Notes: generated from the sequence alone by a model not told the origin. Positions 15,030-23,007 are shown, numbered from the stretch's first letter. The stretch is 25,730 nt of DNA from an uncultured bacterium (GCA_937889205.1 CALARN010000010.1:1-25730), one strand, 5' to 3'. Program-made: numbers and translations.

Positions 15030-17012
15030 ATGGCAAAAATTAAAGATAAGCCTGTTTTAGAAAACTTTCGTCTTTCTAAAATGGTAATGATAATTGCGAC
15101 TATCGCAATATTTTTATTAAGTATAGGATTAAGAATGCTACCTTTGGGCAATGTTCTTACTGATAATACCGTACAGCTAAAAGGTGCCGATGCATATTAT
15201 TTTGTAAGGCAAGCTCAAAACATTCAAAATGGTGGCTTACCGAAAACTGATCCTTTGCTTTGCTATCAAGATGGCTTGCAATATGATCAAGGGGCATCTT
15301 TTTACTCAGTCCTATTGGCTGGGGTCGGGAGCGTAATTCCTTTAGAACTGGCCACTGCGGTATTGTCTCCTTTATTAGCATTGGCATTTCTAGTTATAGT
15401 CTATTTTTTGCTTAAAGAATTGTTGCCAGAAAATGACTGGGCAGTACTTACGGGCTTGGCGGTTGCCGGGCTGACAGGTATCCAATTTATTTCTCGTTCA
15501 TATTTTGGCTTTGGAGATCGTCATGTGCTTGAAGTAGTGCTTTTTACTTTAGGACTATTTGCTCTTATTAAAGCGTGGAAACGTAGCAACTACAAATGGG
15601 CAATTGTTTCAGGTGTTAGTTTCTTTTTCTTTAATTACTCATGGAGCCAAGCCTCAATGATGATGGCTATACTTACTGGTGGCATATTATTAAAATATGT
15701 TTTTGACAAAAAAATTTCGAAAAGTTTCACAAAGATTAACTTAATTGCTTTTAGTTTGGCATTAATTCATGGATTAATTTTTCAAAATATTCAAATTGTA
15801 GGGATAACCGTTGCGGCAATTATTGCCTTTTTCTTTGGAAATTTTATCAATCGTAGATTTGCTCAAATAAAACTGAGAGTGGTATTTTTAGTGCTTTTCT
15901 TTGTAATAGGTACTGCTATTGTCAATTTTGTCTTCCCACAACTAAGAGATGAATTAGTAATTATTTTGAATGGCTATCTCAATTTAACCAACGGAGGGCC
16001 TGTTGTGTCTGAAGCTCAACCAATGTTTGTGATATACAACAACATCAGCATTTTACCACCTAATGCTGTAACTATGCAGATTATTGTTTTCGCCTTTTCC
16101 ATACTTGGTTTTTGGGCATTAATAAAGTCAAAAAACTATGCCTTAGTTTTTACCGGGATAGTCTTAGCCATTCTTTCATTAATGCGTATTCGTACTGAAT
16201 ACTATTTTGTGCTTTTCTCTGCAATTGGCGCTGCCTTTCTGGTAACTGAAACTAAGAGATTTGCTAAACTCATTTTGACCGCTGTGATCATATTTGTAAT
16301 TGTTTACGCCTCAGCTTGGTGGTCAGATTTACAAAGCAACATCAGTAGCCTTGCATTTACTAGCTCTGACTATAAGATGGCGGCGTGGATGAAAGAAAAT
16401 CTTCCTGATACCGGAGTAGCCTTAGCCGGCAAATATGAAACTGACGTAAAAGCAGGGTATGGTGTCTTAAATGACTGGCAGTTAGGCTATCTTTATAGCT
16501 ATATTGCTAACAAGCCATTACTGGCACATCCAAACTTCTGTAACTACAATCTTCCGGTAGAGTTCTTTATGCTCACAGATGAAAATGAAGCTTATCAATA
16601 TGCTAAGAATTTGGGAATCAAGTATATCCTGGTTAAAGACATGAATTTAAATAAATATTTCTATTATTTATCTCAATTGAATAGGCAAACTGAATATGGT
16701 ATGGTTTCAGGAACAATTCGGGGCGATAAATATATTTTTATTAATCCAACATATTATCAGAGAATGGCTACTAGGCTTTACACATTTGACGGGTTAGCCT
16801 ATACACCTGAATCAGTGCTAACCATAAATGATGACAAAGTGCTGAGTGAGTTCACCAGTTACGAAGAAGCGTTAGCAACCAATCCTAAAGCATACTACAG
16901 TATTAAGCCTGAAATGTCGCCGTTACCGCTAGCAGAGCTTAAGCACTTTAAATTGTTACAAACATTTATTGATGACAATGGCGGAGTGAAGCTATTTGAG
17001 GTCGTTGATTAA
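15030..17012 (+). CDS. STT3/AglB-like oligosaccharyltransferase
   Basis: A 660-residue integral membrane GT-C enzyme with about 12-13 membrane helices (to about 430) and a C-terminal extracellular domain. STT3/AglB/PglB enzymes transfer a lipid-linked glycan to Asn of a protein. Catalytic landmarks are present: the first-loop Asp in GADAYYFVR (D54), the second acidic motif GDRHVLEV (D163, E168), the EL5 Glu in VSEAQP (E328), and an Arg-bearing helix at about 384-388. The C-terminal features YAKNLGIKYILV, YYQRMATRLYTFDG and KLFEVV match archaeal-type members. The WWDxG sequon-binding motif is altered: the aligned segment reads NDWQLGYLYSYIANKP (481-496), with only one Trp and the Gly kept. Function as a glycan transferase is likely; the acceptor may not be the usual N-x-S/T. 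Confidence 0.88.
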   Translation: MAKIKDKPVLENFRLSKMVMIIATIAIFLLSIGLRMLPLGNVLTDNTVQLKGADAYYFVRQAQNIQNGGLPKTDPLLCYQDGLQYDQGASFYSVLLAGVGSVIPLELATAVLSPLLALAFLVIVYFLLKELLPENDWAVLTGLAVAGLTGIQFISRSYFGFGDRHVLEVVLFTLGLFALIKAWKRSNYKWAIVSGVSFFFFNYSWSQASMMMAILTGGILLKYVFDKKISKSFTKINLIAFSLALIHGLIFQNIQIVGITVAAIIAFFFGNFINRRFAQIKLRVVFLVLFFVIGTAIVNFVFPQLRDELVIILNGYLNLTNGGPVVSEAQPMFVIYNNISILPPNAVTMQIIVFAFSILGFWALIKSKNYALVFTGIVLAILSLMRIRTEYYFVLFSAIGAAFLVTETKRFAKLILTAVIIFVIVYASAWWSDLQSNISSLAFTSSDYKMAAWMKENLPDTGVALAGKYETDVKAGYGVLNDWQLGYLYSYIANKPLLAHPNFCNYNLPVEFFMLTDENEAYQYAKNLGIKYILVKDMNLNKYFYYLSQLNRQTEYGMVSGTIRGDKYIFINPTYYQRMATRLYTFDGLAYTPESVLTINDDKVLSEFTSYEEALATNPKAYYSIKPEMSPLPLAELKHFKLLQTFIDDNGGVKLFEVVD

Positions 17013-17040
17013 TTGGCAAATTGCGAAAATATGTTAAAAT
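17013..17040 (+). promoter_or_regulatory. Promoter for sufU-like gene
   Basis: TTGGCA (17013-17018), 16 bases, TAAAAT (17035-17040): one mismatch to consensus in each box. It begins immediately after the stop of the STT3-like gene, and the -10 ends 22 bases before the ATG at 17063. Confidence 0.6.
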
Positions 17041-17062
17041 TAGCAGCTAAAATATTGTAGCA

Positions 17063-17440
17063 ATGAGTATTTATCGCGAGAAATTATTAGATCATTATAA
17101 TAGTCCCAGAAACTTCGGCCCAATGGTGGTTGCAGATGCTGAAGTAACGTTGGCAAATCTCTCTTGTGGTGATACTATAACTATATTCGTCAAAGAGAAA
17201 CAAGGCAAATTGACTGATATTAGTTTTCAAGGTGAGGGGTGCGCAGTTGCCATAGCGTGTGCCTCGATGTTAACTGAGATAGCTTCGGGAATGAGTCTAG
17301 TTGATGCCGAAAAGTTAGATCTAGATACGTTTTTAGAGTCTATTGGTTTAGAATTTACAATTAGTAGATTAAAGTGTGCTGGTTTAGGTCTAGAGGCGTT
17401 AAAAGAATGTACAAGAAAAATCGTTGCAAAAAATAAATAA
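17063..17440 (+). CDS. sufU: SufU-like Fe-S assembly scaffold
   Basis: A 125-residue protein of the IscU/SufU family, the cytoplasmic protein that accepts sulfur from the cysteine desulfurase during Fe-S cluster assembly. It has LLDHYNSPRNFG (8-19), Cys35 and Asp37 in SCGD, Cys60 in GEGCAVAIACASMLTE, and Cys105 in RLKCAGLGLEALKE. The pattern and spacing fit SufU rather than IscU, since the LPPVK chaperone site is absent. The insert between the second and third Cys is somewhat shorter than in Bacillus SufU. No other suf gene is nearby. The ferredoxin at 14621 is a possible client. A zinc-ribbon gene follows after 18 bases. Confidence 0.9.
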   Translation: MSIYREKLLDHYNSPRNFGPMVVADAEVTLANLSCGDTITIFVKEKQGKLTDISFQGEGCAVAIACASMLTEIASGMSLVDAEKLDLDTFLESIGLEFTISRLKCAGLGLEALKECTRKIVAKNK

Positions 17441-17458
17441 GAGAAATATACTTAAGAT

Positions 17459-17827
17459 ATGGAAGATAATAATGATAGACAAAAATTTATCAAGCATTTT
17501 TTAACAATTGCTCCTAAGCATTGTGATAATTGCGGTTCCAAATACACCGAATCAGATTTTAAAATAATTAAATCTACACCCGGTGGTTTTGTAATGCATT
17601 TGCGTTGTCAAAATTGTAACAATACATATGTCTTAAATGTATTAAACCCTGGTAATGGCATGGTAGGCACACAAAGAACTCCACTCAATTTAGATTTAGT
17701 GTCTGATGGTGAGGTACAAGCCTTTGCTGGTAAAGATGCTGTTAGCAAAAATGATGCCATCGACATTTACAATGCCTTGAACAAAAAGACGACACAACAA
17801 CAACTAAAGCAGTTGTTAAAAGTTTAG
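17459..17827 (+). CDS. Zinc-ribbon protein of unknown function
   Basis: A 122-residue hypothetical protein with two CxxC knuckles (Cys22/25 in CDNC and Cys50/53 in CQNC) separated by an expected beta-hairpin, forming a zinc ribbon. After it come a Gly/Asn-rich linker (NPGNGMVGTQ) and a C-terminal helical part with DAIDIYNALN and a Gln/Lys-rich end. It probably shares the sufU-like transcript. I do not recognise a specific family. A nucleic-acid-binding or regulatory role is possible but unproven. Confidence 0.75.
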   Translation: MEDNNDRQKFIKHFLTIAPKHCDNCGSKYTESDFKIIKSTPGGFVMHLRCQNCNNTYVLNVLNPGNGMVGTQRTPLNLDLVSDGEVQAFAGKDAVSKNDAIDIYNALNKKTTQQQLKQLLKV

Positions 17828-17844
17828 TGGCTTCTGAAAAATCT

Positions 17845-18975
17845 TTAAGATAGTTTTAGTACCCTGAATTGTTTACTAAATTTCTCGCTGTAATCAGTAG
17901 CATGTGTAGTAGTGATGAATGTTTGGGTCTTTAGGCTTTGGATAATTTCTTCAAGTAAAACGCGATTCTTGCTATCAAGCTCTGACATTACATCGTCTAG
18001 CAAAATTATTGGTTTGGAGTTTTTGAGTTTTGCTAAGTATGTCCAAGAAGCAAGTTTAAATAAAAATGACACTATTCTTTGCTGCCCTCTTGAAGCAAAT
18101 AGCTTCATATCTTTACCCTCAAGCATAAATTCAAAATCATCTTTGTGGGGACCGTATAAAGTCTGTTTAGAGTTGATTTCTTTATCTATTCCGGTTATTA
18201 ATAATTGCTCAAAGTAGTTCGCTATCGTTGTTTGCAAAGTTGCAAATGACAAACCCTTTTTGTATTCAGCTTGAGTAAATCTTGAAAGATAATGGATACT
18301 AACGTCATTAAATTCATCACCAAAATATGTATTTGCAAGGCGAATTACCTCAGGAATTAATTCCTCTAGTATTAATAACCTTTTGGTAATTACATAGCTA
18401 CCAAGCCCTATAAGTCTTTCGTTCCAATAGTCTAATTGTTTTACCTGAGCTTCGCCTGCAGCAATATTTTTAAGTAGTCTATTACGATTTTTTACTACTT
18501 GCAGGTATTCTTGAATGTAAACGGCATATTTGTAATCACAAAGAGAGGCAAAATCATCAAGTTCCGCTCTACGTATGTCAGGTGTTCCTATGATTAAGTT
18601 GATATTGTGAGGAGCAAATAGGATCACTAATAAGTGTTGTGTGAATTTAGCTTTAGTTGTGGGCTTAGCATCTACTTCGAGTCTGCGCCTTTCTGATTCA
18701 TTTTGCAAGGCAAAGATAATTTTTAATTCTTTTAGCTGCTCATCGTTGCTGATTGCTGAGTTAATTAAGGCAAAGTCAGCGGCAGTTTTGTAATTAATGT
18801 TCTGCGTAAGGGCGTAGGGTTTAAATGTTTTACCAAGAGAGAGGTGATAAATCGCATCTAAGAGATTGCTTTTACCTGAACCGTTTTCGCCTAAAATTAG
18901 GTTAAACCCGGTGGCTGGCTCAAAAGTCAGGTTCAAATTTCGAAAGTTTTTAAACTCAATTTTTGAGATGATCAA
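17845..18975 (-). CDS. recF: DNA repair ATPase RecF
   Basis: A 376-residue SMC-like ATPase of the RecFOR pathway, which loads RecA at gaps. It has the N-terminal IISKIEFKNFRNLNL segment, Walker A GENGSGKSN (29-37), the ABC signature SRGQQR near residue 312, and Walker B PIILLDDVMSELDSK near 340. Length is normal. The start is taken as TTG at 18975: an in-frame stop lies five codons upstream and no ATG or GTG gives the conserved N-terminus. The gene follows tig in the same direction after a 49-base gap with a strong hairpin. It does not sit next to dnaA, dnaN or gyrB, its usual neighbours. Confidence 0.93.
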   Translation of the reverse strand: MIISKIEFKNFRNLNLTFEPATGFNLILGENGSGKSNLLDAIYHLSLGKTFKPYALTQNINYKTAADFALINSAISNDEQLKELKIIFALQNESERRRLEVDAKPTTKAKFTQHLLVILFAPHNINLIIGTPDIRRAELDDFASLCDYKYAVYIQEYLQVVKNRNRLLKNIAAGEAQVKQLDYWNERLIGLGSYVITKRLLILEELIPEVIRLANTYFGDEFNDVSIHYLSRFTQAEYKKGLSFATLQTTIANYFEQLLITGIDKEINSKQTLYGPHKDDFEFMLEGKDMKLFASRGQQRIVSFLFKLASWTYLAKLKNSKPIILLDDVMSELDSKNRVLLEEIIQSLKTQTFITTTHATDYSEKFSKQFRVLKLS

Positions 18976-18996
18976 GGTGGCAAATTCTCACAATAT

Positions 18997-19017
18997 TAGT
19001 CCCGCAATGCGGGACTA
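18997..19017 (-). other. GC-rich hairpin between tig and recF
   Basis: A perfect 9-base stem (TAGTCCCGC / GCGGGACTA) with a 3-base loop, starting 7 bases past the tig stop and ending 21 bases before the recF TTG. It is far more GC-rich than its surroundings. No T-run follows on the minus strand (next bases ATATTGTGAG), so a standard intrinsic terminator is not supported. An attenuator, an mRNA stabiliser or a partial terminator is possible. Confidence 0.7.
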
Positions 19018-19024
19018 TAATTTA

Positions 19025-20083
19025 CTATTTCTGTACTTGATTACGCAACCATTCGATTGCTTTTTGCTGCAGTAATACTGTTACAATGTAGCGTTTGCCT
19101 TCAGGGCTATCTAACTCCTTCTTTAACTTTTCGTCAGTAATTTTGGTGAGCTCAGAATTAATCTCGCTTTCGGTTACAGTTAGCTTTTCCGTCTTAATAA
19201 TTTCAAGCAATAGCAATTCTTCAGCGAATTTCTTTTTAGACTCGACTTCCCACTCGCTTCTTAGTTTTTCTATTGTTGTGTTCTGCATCTTCAAAAACTC
19301 TTCTGGTTTGAGTTTTAGCTCTTCTAGCTTCTTAAGATAATCAGCTTCTCTTTTGGCTGTGCTTTGTGTTACTAGCTTTTGAGGTACCGTAATCTTAGAT
19401 TGCTTGATGGCCTCGTCAAGAATAGCTTGTAACCATTTAGCTTCTAAATCTCTAGCTGACATAGTTACCAATTCTTTTTTTACTTGCTCTTCAAGTGCTG
19501 CTACTGTGTCAAAGCCAATTCCTAAAGCTTTAACTCTTGCATCGGTAATCTCGACATCTTTAGTCTCTGGAGTTACTTTGTCAGCTGTCTTTTCGTCCTG
19601 CTTCTCATTTTTTTGCTGCATTTGCTTGTAATAGCCCATTATTTTCTTAACTTCATCAGTAACATCTTTGGCGCTAATTTCCTTTTCCTCTTTTTTAACT
19701 TTGATTTTGCCAAAATCGCCTAGCTTAATCTCGGGATAATTTATAAAAGTGGCCTTAAATTCTAAACCTTCAGCGTCTGACATTTTAACAAACTCGTAGT
19801 TAATCTGATTCATAGGGCTCAGTTTTTCAGAGTCTAACAAGTCCCCGGTAACTTCTGGAATAACTTTGTTAATAGTCTCATTATAAACTGTTTCTGAGAT
19901 ATGTGCCTCAATTAAAGCTTGAGGAGCTTTTCCGGGTCTAAAGCCAGGTAACTTTACAGTATCTTTTAATTTATTGTAGATTTTGGTTTTGGTAGCTAAA
20001 AACCTCTCCGAAGATACTTTAACTGTAAGTACAATTTCTTTGTCCTTATTTTCTTCTTTAGTAAATGTGTATTGTTTCTCCAT
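19025..20083 (-). CDS. tig: Trigger factor lacking the FKBP domain
   Basis: A ribosome-associated chaperone that meets nascent chains at the exit tunnel. The N-terminal ribosome-binding domain carries the signature GFRPGKAP (47-54). The C-terminal helical chaperone domain runs from about 185 to 352. At 352 residues it is about 80 shorter than the common form, and the FKBP-type prolyl isomerase domain is missing: the chain goes from KKIMGYYKQMQQ (about 146-157) through a Lys/Glu/Asp linker straight to the helical domain. Trigger factors of this shape are known in reduced genomes. An extended -10 box lies about 40 bases upstream. recF follows in the same direction. Confidence 0.92.
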   Translation of the reverse strand: MEKQYTFTKEENKDKEIVLTVKVSSERFLATKTKIYNKLKDTVKLPGFRPGKAPQALIEAHISETVYNETINKVIPEVTGDLLDSEKLSPMNQINYEFVKMSDAEGLEFKATFINYPEIKLGDFGKIKVKKEEKEISAKDVTDEVKKIMGYYKQMQQKNEKQDEKTADKVTPETKDVEITDARVKALGIGFDTVAALEEQVKKELVTMSARDLEAKWLQAILDEAIKQSKITVPQKLVTQSTAKREADYLKKLEELKLKPEEFLKMQNTTIEKLRSEWEVESKKKFAEELLLLEIIKTEKLTVTESEINSELTKITDEKLKKELDSPEGKRYIVTVLLQQKAIEWLRNQVQK

Positions 20084-20111
20084 TAAAAAAAGTCATTAAA
20101 TAATTTACAGC

Positions 20112-20134
20112 TTGATAGCGCTTAAGTATATCAA
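20112..20134 (-). promoter_or_regulatory. tig promoter region with inverted repeat
   Basis: On the minus strand an extended -10 (TG, A, TATACT; 20125-20133) lies 41 bases before the tig ATG. It is overlapped by the inverted repeat TTGATA (20112-20117) / TATCAA (20129-20134) with an 11-base centre that contains the palindrome CTTAAG. A repressor or activator site over the promoter is possible; no regulator is identified. Confidence 0.4.
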
Positions 20135-20185
20135 TAAATAGGGCTTTTTTAAATGGATTAATGAAATTAATCTCGATAATTTGAG

Positions 20186-20374
20186 TTAAAAGTCTTCACT
20201 CTCTTCATCACCCAAGTCGTCGTCATCTGTAAATGTAAAATCAGCTAAATCAGATGCCTCTAAGTCAACTTCGGGATCATCGGGATTATCTGCAATAGTA
20301 AAGCCCTCACCGATATCATTTAGTTCATCGGTATCTGGCATTACATCATCTTCATCTTCATCATATGCGCTCAT
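20186..20374 (-). CDS. Highly acidic small protein
   Basis: A 62-residue protein with 19 Asp and 9 Glu (45%) and no Lys, Arg or His, so it is strongly negative at neutral pH and probably disordered. It opens SAYDEDEDD and ends DDDDLGDEESEDF, with a short less acidic middle (GEGFTIADNP). The ATG at 20374 is preferred to a TTG two codons upstream. A strong promoter (TTGACA-17-TATGCT) precedes it, which supports real expression. I do not recognise a family. An acidic tail-like protein could act as a nucleic-acid mimic, a counter-ion for basic proteins, or a partner of RNA polymerase or the ribosome, but no evidence chooses between these. Confidence 0.75.
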   Translation of the reverse strand: MSAYDEDEDDVMPDTDELNDIGEGFTIADNPDDPEVDLEASDLADFTFTDDDDLGDEESEDF

Positions 20375-20417
20375 GGGCAATGGATTAATAATAATTTAAA
20401 ATAATCTCTTAAAAAAA

Positions 20418-20446
20418 AGCATATTCAGTATAAATTATCTTGTCAA
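20418..20446 (-). promoter_or_regulatory. Strong promoter for acidic-protein gene
   Basis: Minus strand perfect TTGACA (20441-20446), 17 bases, TATGCT (20418-20423), followed by a run of T on the minus strand (20411-20418 is all A on the plus strand) in the first transcribed bases. The -35 lies just past the active-site-free end of dus and overlaps its last codons. The leader to ATG 20374 is about 37 bases. Confidence 0.65.
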
Positions 20447-21529
20447 GTTTTGGCACGAAAAAATTATCTTTTCTGCCTCTTCATGGTTATTAGTTCTTAC
20501 AAGTTGCGCTCTCAGGTCAGAGGCCCCGTTAAAACCTTTGAAATACCAGGCAAGATGTTTACGCATGGCATAATAGCAATTAGGAGACATTTCGGCAAAT
20601 ATTTTTGAGTGTGCTAGTATTACTGGAATTTTCTCTGCTAAACTCTGAGGGCGTTCTGTTTTTGGCAACATCACCCAAGGGTCACCTAACACCGCTCGAC
20701 CAATCAAGACCCCATCAAGCTGATATTTTCTGGCATATTCTTGAGCTTGTTCGTAGTCTTTAATATCTCCATTCCCCCAAATTGTAATTTTTTTGTCGGG
20801 ACTAAGTTTATTATTGTGTTGTCTAATTAATTCTGCCGCATTGGCAATAGCATCCCAGTCTGCGTGACCAGAATATAGTTGTTTAAAAGTCCTGCCATGT
20901 AATGAAATGTTTGCGGGATTTGCTTTTAAAAGAGTAGGGATCCAAGCGTCAACCTGATTTGTGCTATAGCCGATTCTAGTTTTTACTGATACTGGAATCT
21001 CTTTATGATGATTAATTTCAAAATTGGTACCAAGTTGCTTTAACCTGGTCTTAGTACTTTCAAGTTTGCGAAGCGCTCGCACTGATTGATCGGGGCTTAG
21101 GCCGTTTTTTGCCCAATCTGCCACACCTTGCTTGCAAGCGGCTATGATCTCTAAAGCTAGGGTAGGGGTTTTTATAAGACCGGCTCCGGCGCCTCTACTA
21201 GATACATTTTTTGAGGGGCAACCCATATTGATATCTATTCCGTCAAATCCTAGTTCTGCTACGATTTGGGCTGCTAAATAAAAGAGTTTAGGTTCAATTC
21301 CAAATATCTGAGCGATAATTGGTCGCTCAAATTCATTGTAAAGCAAGGGCGTTAACAACTCGTCTCGGCTATGGTAAATACTATCGACATTAACAAATTC
21401 AGTAAAGATTAAGTCAGGTTTGCAGTGTTTAGCAATAATATAACGAAAAGGCGCGTCGGTTTGCCCGTCCATAGGTGAAAGCCCGATTGCTTTCTGGGGT
21501 TGTTCTGCTAATTGCTGCCACAAATTCAT
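20435..21529 (-). CDS. dus: tRNA-dihydrouridine synthase
   Basis: A flavoenzyme that reduces uridine to dihydrouridine in tRNA. The 364-residue protein has the FMN-barrel start GLSPMDGQTDAPFR (16-29), catalytic Cys104 in NMGCPSKNV, the GAGAGLIK loop, VKTRIGY (182-188), the FMN-phosphate HGRTFKQLYSGHADW segment, GNGDI and DGVLIGRAVLGDPW. Residues 140-178 form an insertion before the VKTRIG strand that is longer than usual. The gene is 2 bases downstream of tmk and is last in the HAD-tmk-dus operon. Which uridines are modified cannot be told from this. Confidence 0.93.
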   Translation of the reverse strand: MNLWQQLAEQPQKAIGLSPMDGQTDAPFRYIIAKHCKPDLIFTEFVNVDSIYHSRDELLTPLLYNEFERPIIAQIFGIEPKLFYLAAQIVAELGFDGIDINMGCPSKNVSSRGAGAGLIKTPTLALEIIAACKQGVADWAKNGLSPDQSVRALRKLESTKTRLKQLGTNFEINHHKEIPVSVKTRIGYSTNQVDAWIPTLLKANPANISLHGRTFKQLYSGHADWDAIANAAELIRQHNNKLSPDKKITIWGNGDIKDYEQAQEYARKYQLDGVLIGRAVLGDPWVMLPKTERPQSLAEKIPVILAHSKIFAEMSPNCYYAMRKHLAWYFKGFNGASDLRAQLVRTNNHEEAEKIIFSCQNLTR

Positions 21530-21531
21530 TA

Positions 21532-22320
21532 TTAAATATATTTATTGATAAGATTACGAATCTCAAGTGCGATTGCATCTTGTGATTTTATTTCAGTTTT
21601 GCTTTTCATGCAATCAATTAAATGCCAGTTTTTATACTTGTTACAAAAATACAACATTTCTTTAGCAGCGTTATTTTGAATTTTTAGATTCTTTTCATTA
21701 ATATCTTTTGTTTCTTGCTTTAGGTAATCTCTGTTGTTTTTCTTAAGAATCAGTTCTTGAGCAACGGCAGGTTCAACATACAAAGCTAATACGATATCAG
21801 GTTTAATCATCCCTAATTGCTTATAGCCAGCTTCTTCAAGCCAGTTGATGAATGCGTCTTTGGCTTCTCTAGTTTTTATCATTCCTGTTTGGAATATATA
21901 ACTTGAGGTTATATATCTATTACATATTACTATTTTGCCCTGTTGCAAGTCTTTACGAATTTGTTTACAGGCATCAGCTTGATCTAGTAGGTAAAATATT
22001 GATCTTGGATAAGGGTCTAGCTTTTCGCCGAACTCTCCTGTAAGCATTCTGCCGACCATGCCTCCCCAAAAATTATCATAATATCTGGGAAAGTCATAAG
22101 TAGCAAAGGGCATTTTTTCTTTGGTTAAATAATCGGTAAACAGTTCAAATTGAAAGTTCTTACGAAATACCTCTTGTTGGTATTCCTGAAACATTTTTAA
22201 CTGGGAAATCTCAATACTATTGTTTTCGTTTTCAAGATATTCTTGCATTAGTCTTAATTGTGTCCCTTTACCAGAGCCGTCTAGGCCTTCAAAGATTATT
22301 AGTTTACCTTTTCTTGCCAT
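21532..22320 (-). CDS. tmk: Thymidylate kinase-like protein
   Basis: A P-loop kinase of 262 residues expected to phosphorylate dTMP to dTDP. It has Walker A EGLDGSGKGTQ (11-21), the TYDFPRYYDN segment (74-83), where thymidylate kinases place their dTMP-binding FPR, and CNRYITSSYIFQ (133-144), equivalent to the DRY motif with Cys-Asn in place of the Asp. An insertion at about 33-72 and a longer C-terminus make it some 50 residues longer than standard Tmk. The substitution at DRY and the insertion leave room for another nucleoside monophosphate. It sits between a HAD phosphatase and dus. Confidence 0.85.
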   Translation of the reverse strand: MARKGKLIIFEGLDGSGKGTQLRLMQEYLENENNSIEISQLKMFQEYQQEVFRKNFQFELFTDYLTKEKMPFATYDFPRYYDNFWGGMVGRMLTGEFGEKLDPYPRSIFYLLDQADACKQIRKDLQQGKIVICNRYITSSYIFQTGMIKTREAKDAFINWLEEAGYKQLGMIKPDIVLALYVEPAVAQELILKKNNRDYLKQETKDINEKNLKIQNNAAKEMLYFCNKYKNWHLIDCMKSKTEIKSQDAIALEIRNLINKYI

Positions 22321-22329
22321 ATTTAATAA

Positions 22330-22983
22330 TTAATAAATATCTTTAAGTTTGGTGATTACATCTGGCCAAGTGTGACAACAATGTGCTTTTAAATTGGTTT
22401 CTTGGCATATTTCTCTAGAATAAAAGAAGAGCTCCCCCTGATATTGTGCAGGCAAGTATTGCAGTATTTGATCGTTATCGTCTATGAGGCCGCAGACTTC
22501 GGGGAATAGCTCGCTTAGTACTTCTGCCTTCCATTTATGCCCATCTTTTTGGTGTATATGAGGTGGTCGAGCAATAATCAGAGCTTTAGGAAATTTGTGT
22601 TTTAATAACCAGGCTTCAGTTCCTTGATTAACTTCTTCAGGTCTAACAGTAAGATATACCACTATTGGTTTAATTTTATGTGCAATCGGAACATACTTAT
22701 CTGCTTCTCCAATTATTTCGAGTTTGGTTTGTACCTCATTGCTATACACCTGTTCGATAATCCATTTTTGTGCGGCTTCGGTTTGCCAATAGGGAACGTT
22801 TTGAGCGTACCGATACTTCTTAATCAGTTCTTCAGTGGTAAGTTTCTCTGGATTGCCGAACTTTTTTAACATTTCGGTAAACCAGTATTTGAGGGTAAAA
22901 GAAAGTGTTTCATCAATATCTATCGCTAACCCCGTTAAATTTTTGAGGCGCAGTTCTCTTTTAAGCTCTAAAATTGTTGACAT
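22330..22983 (-). CDS. HAD-family phosphatase, nucleotidase-like
   Basis: A 217-residue haloacid-dehalogenase-fold hydrolase. Motif I is AIDIDETLSFT (nucleophile Asp22, acid/base Asp24), motif II Thr112 in VYLTVRPEE, motif III Lys in GHKWKAEV (150-152), and motif IV GLIDDND (165-171). A helical cap lies between motif I and motif II (about 35-100). The whole catalytic set is present. Position at the head of an operon with thymidylate kinase (9-base gap) suggests a 5'-nucleotidase acting on pyrimidine deoxynucleotides, similar in layout to the NT5C group, but substrate is inference. Confidence 0.82.
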   Translation of the reverse strand: MSTILELKRELRLKNLTGLAIDIDETLSFTLKYWFTEMLKKFGNPEKLTTEELIKKYRYAQNVPYWQTEAAQKWIIEQVYSNEVQTKLEIIGEADKYVPIAHKIKPIVVYLTVRPEEVNQGTEAWLLKHKFPKALIIARPPHIHQKDGHKWKAEVLSELFPEVCGLIDDNDQILQYLPAQYQGELFFYSREICQETNLKAHCCHTWPDVITKLKDIY

Positions 22984-23007
22984 AAGTTCTTTGGAAAATA
23001 TTGCTTA

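Noticed and set aside
20156..20172. GATTAAT-GAA-ATTAATC hairpin downstream of the acidic-protein gene
   Set aside because: A perfect but all-AT 7-base stem with no following T-run; too weak to call a terminator.
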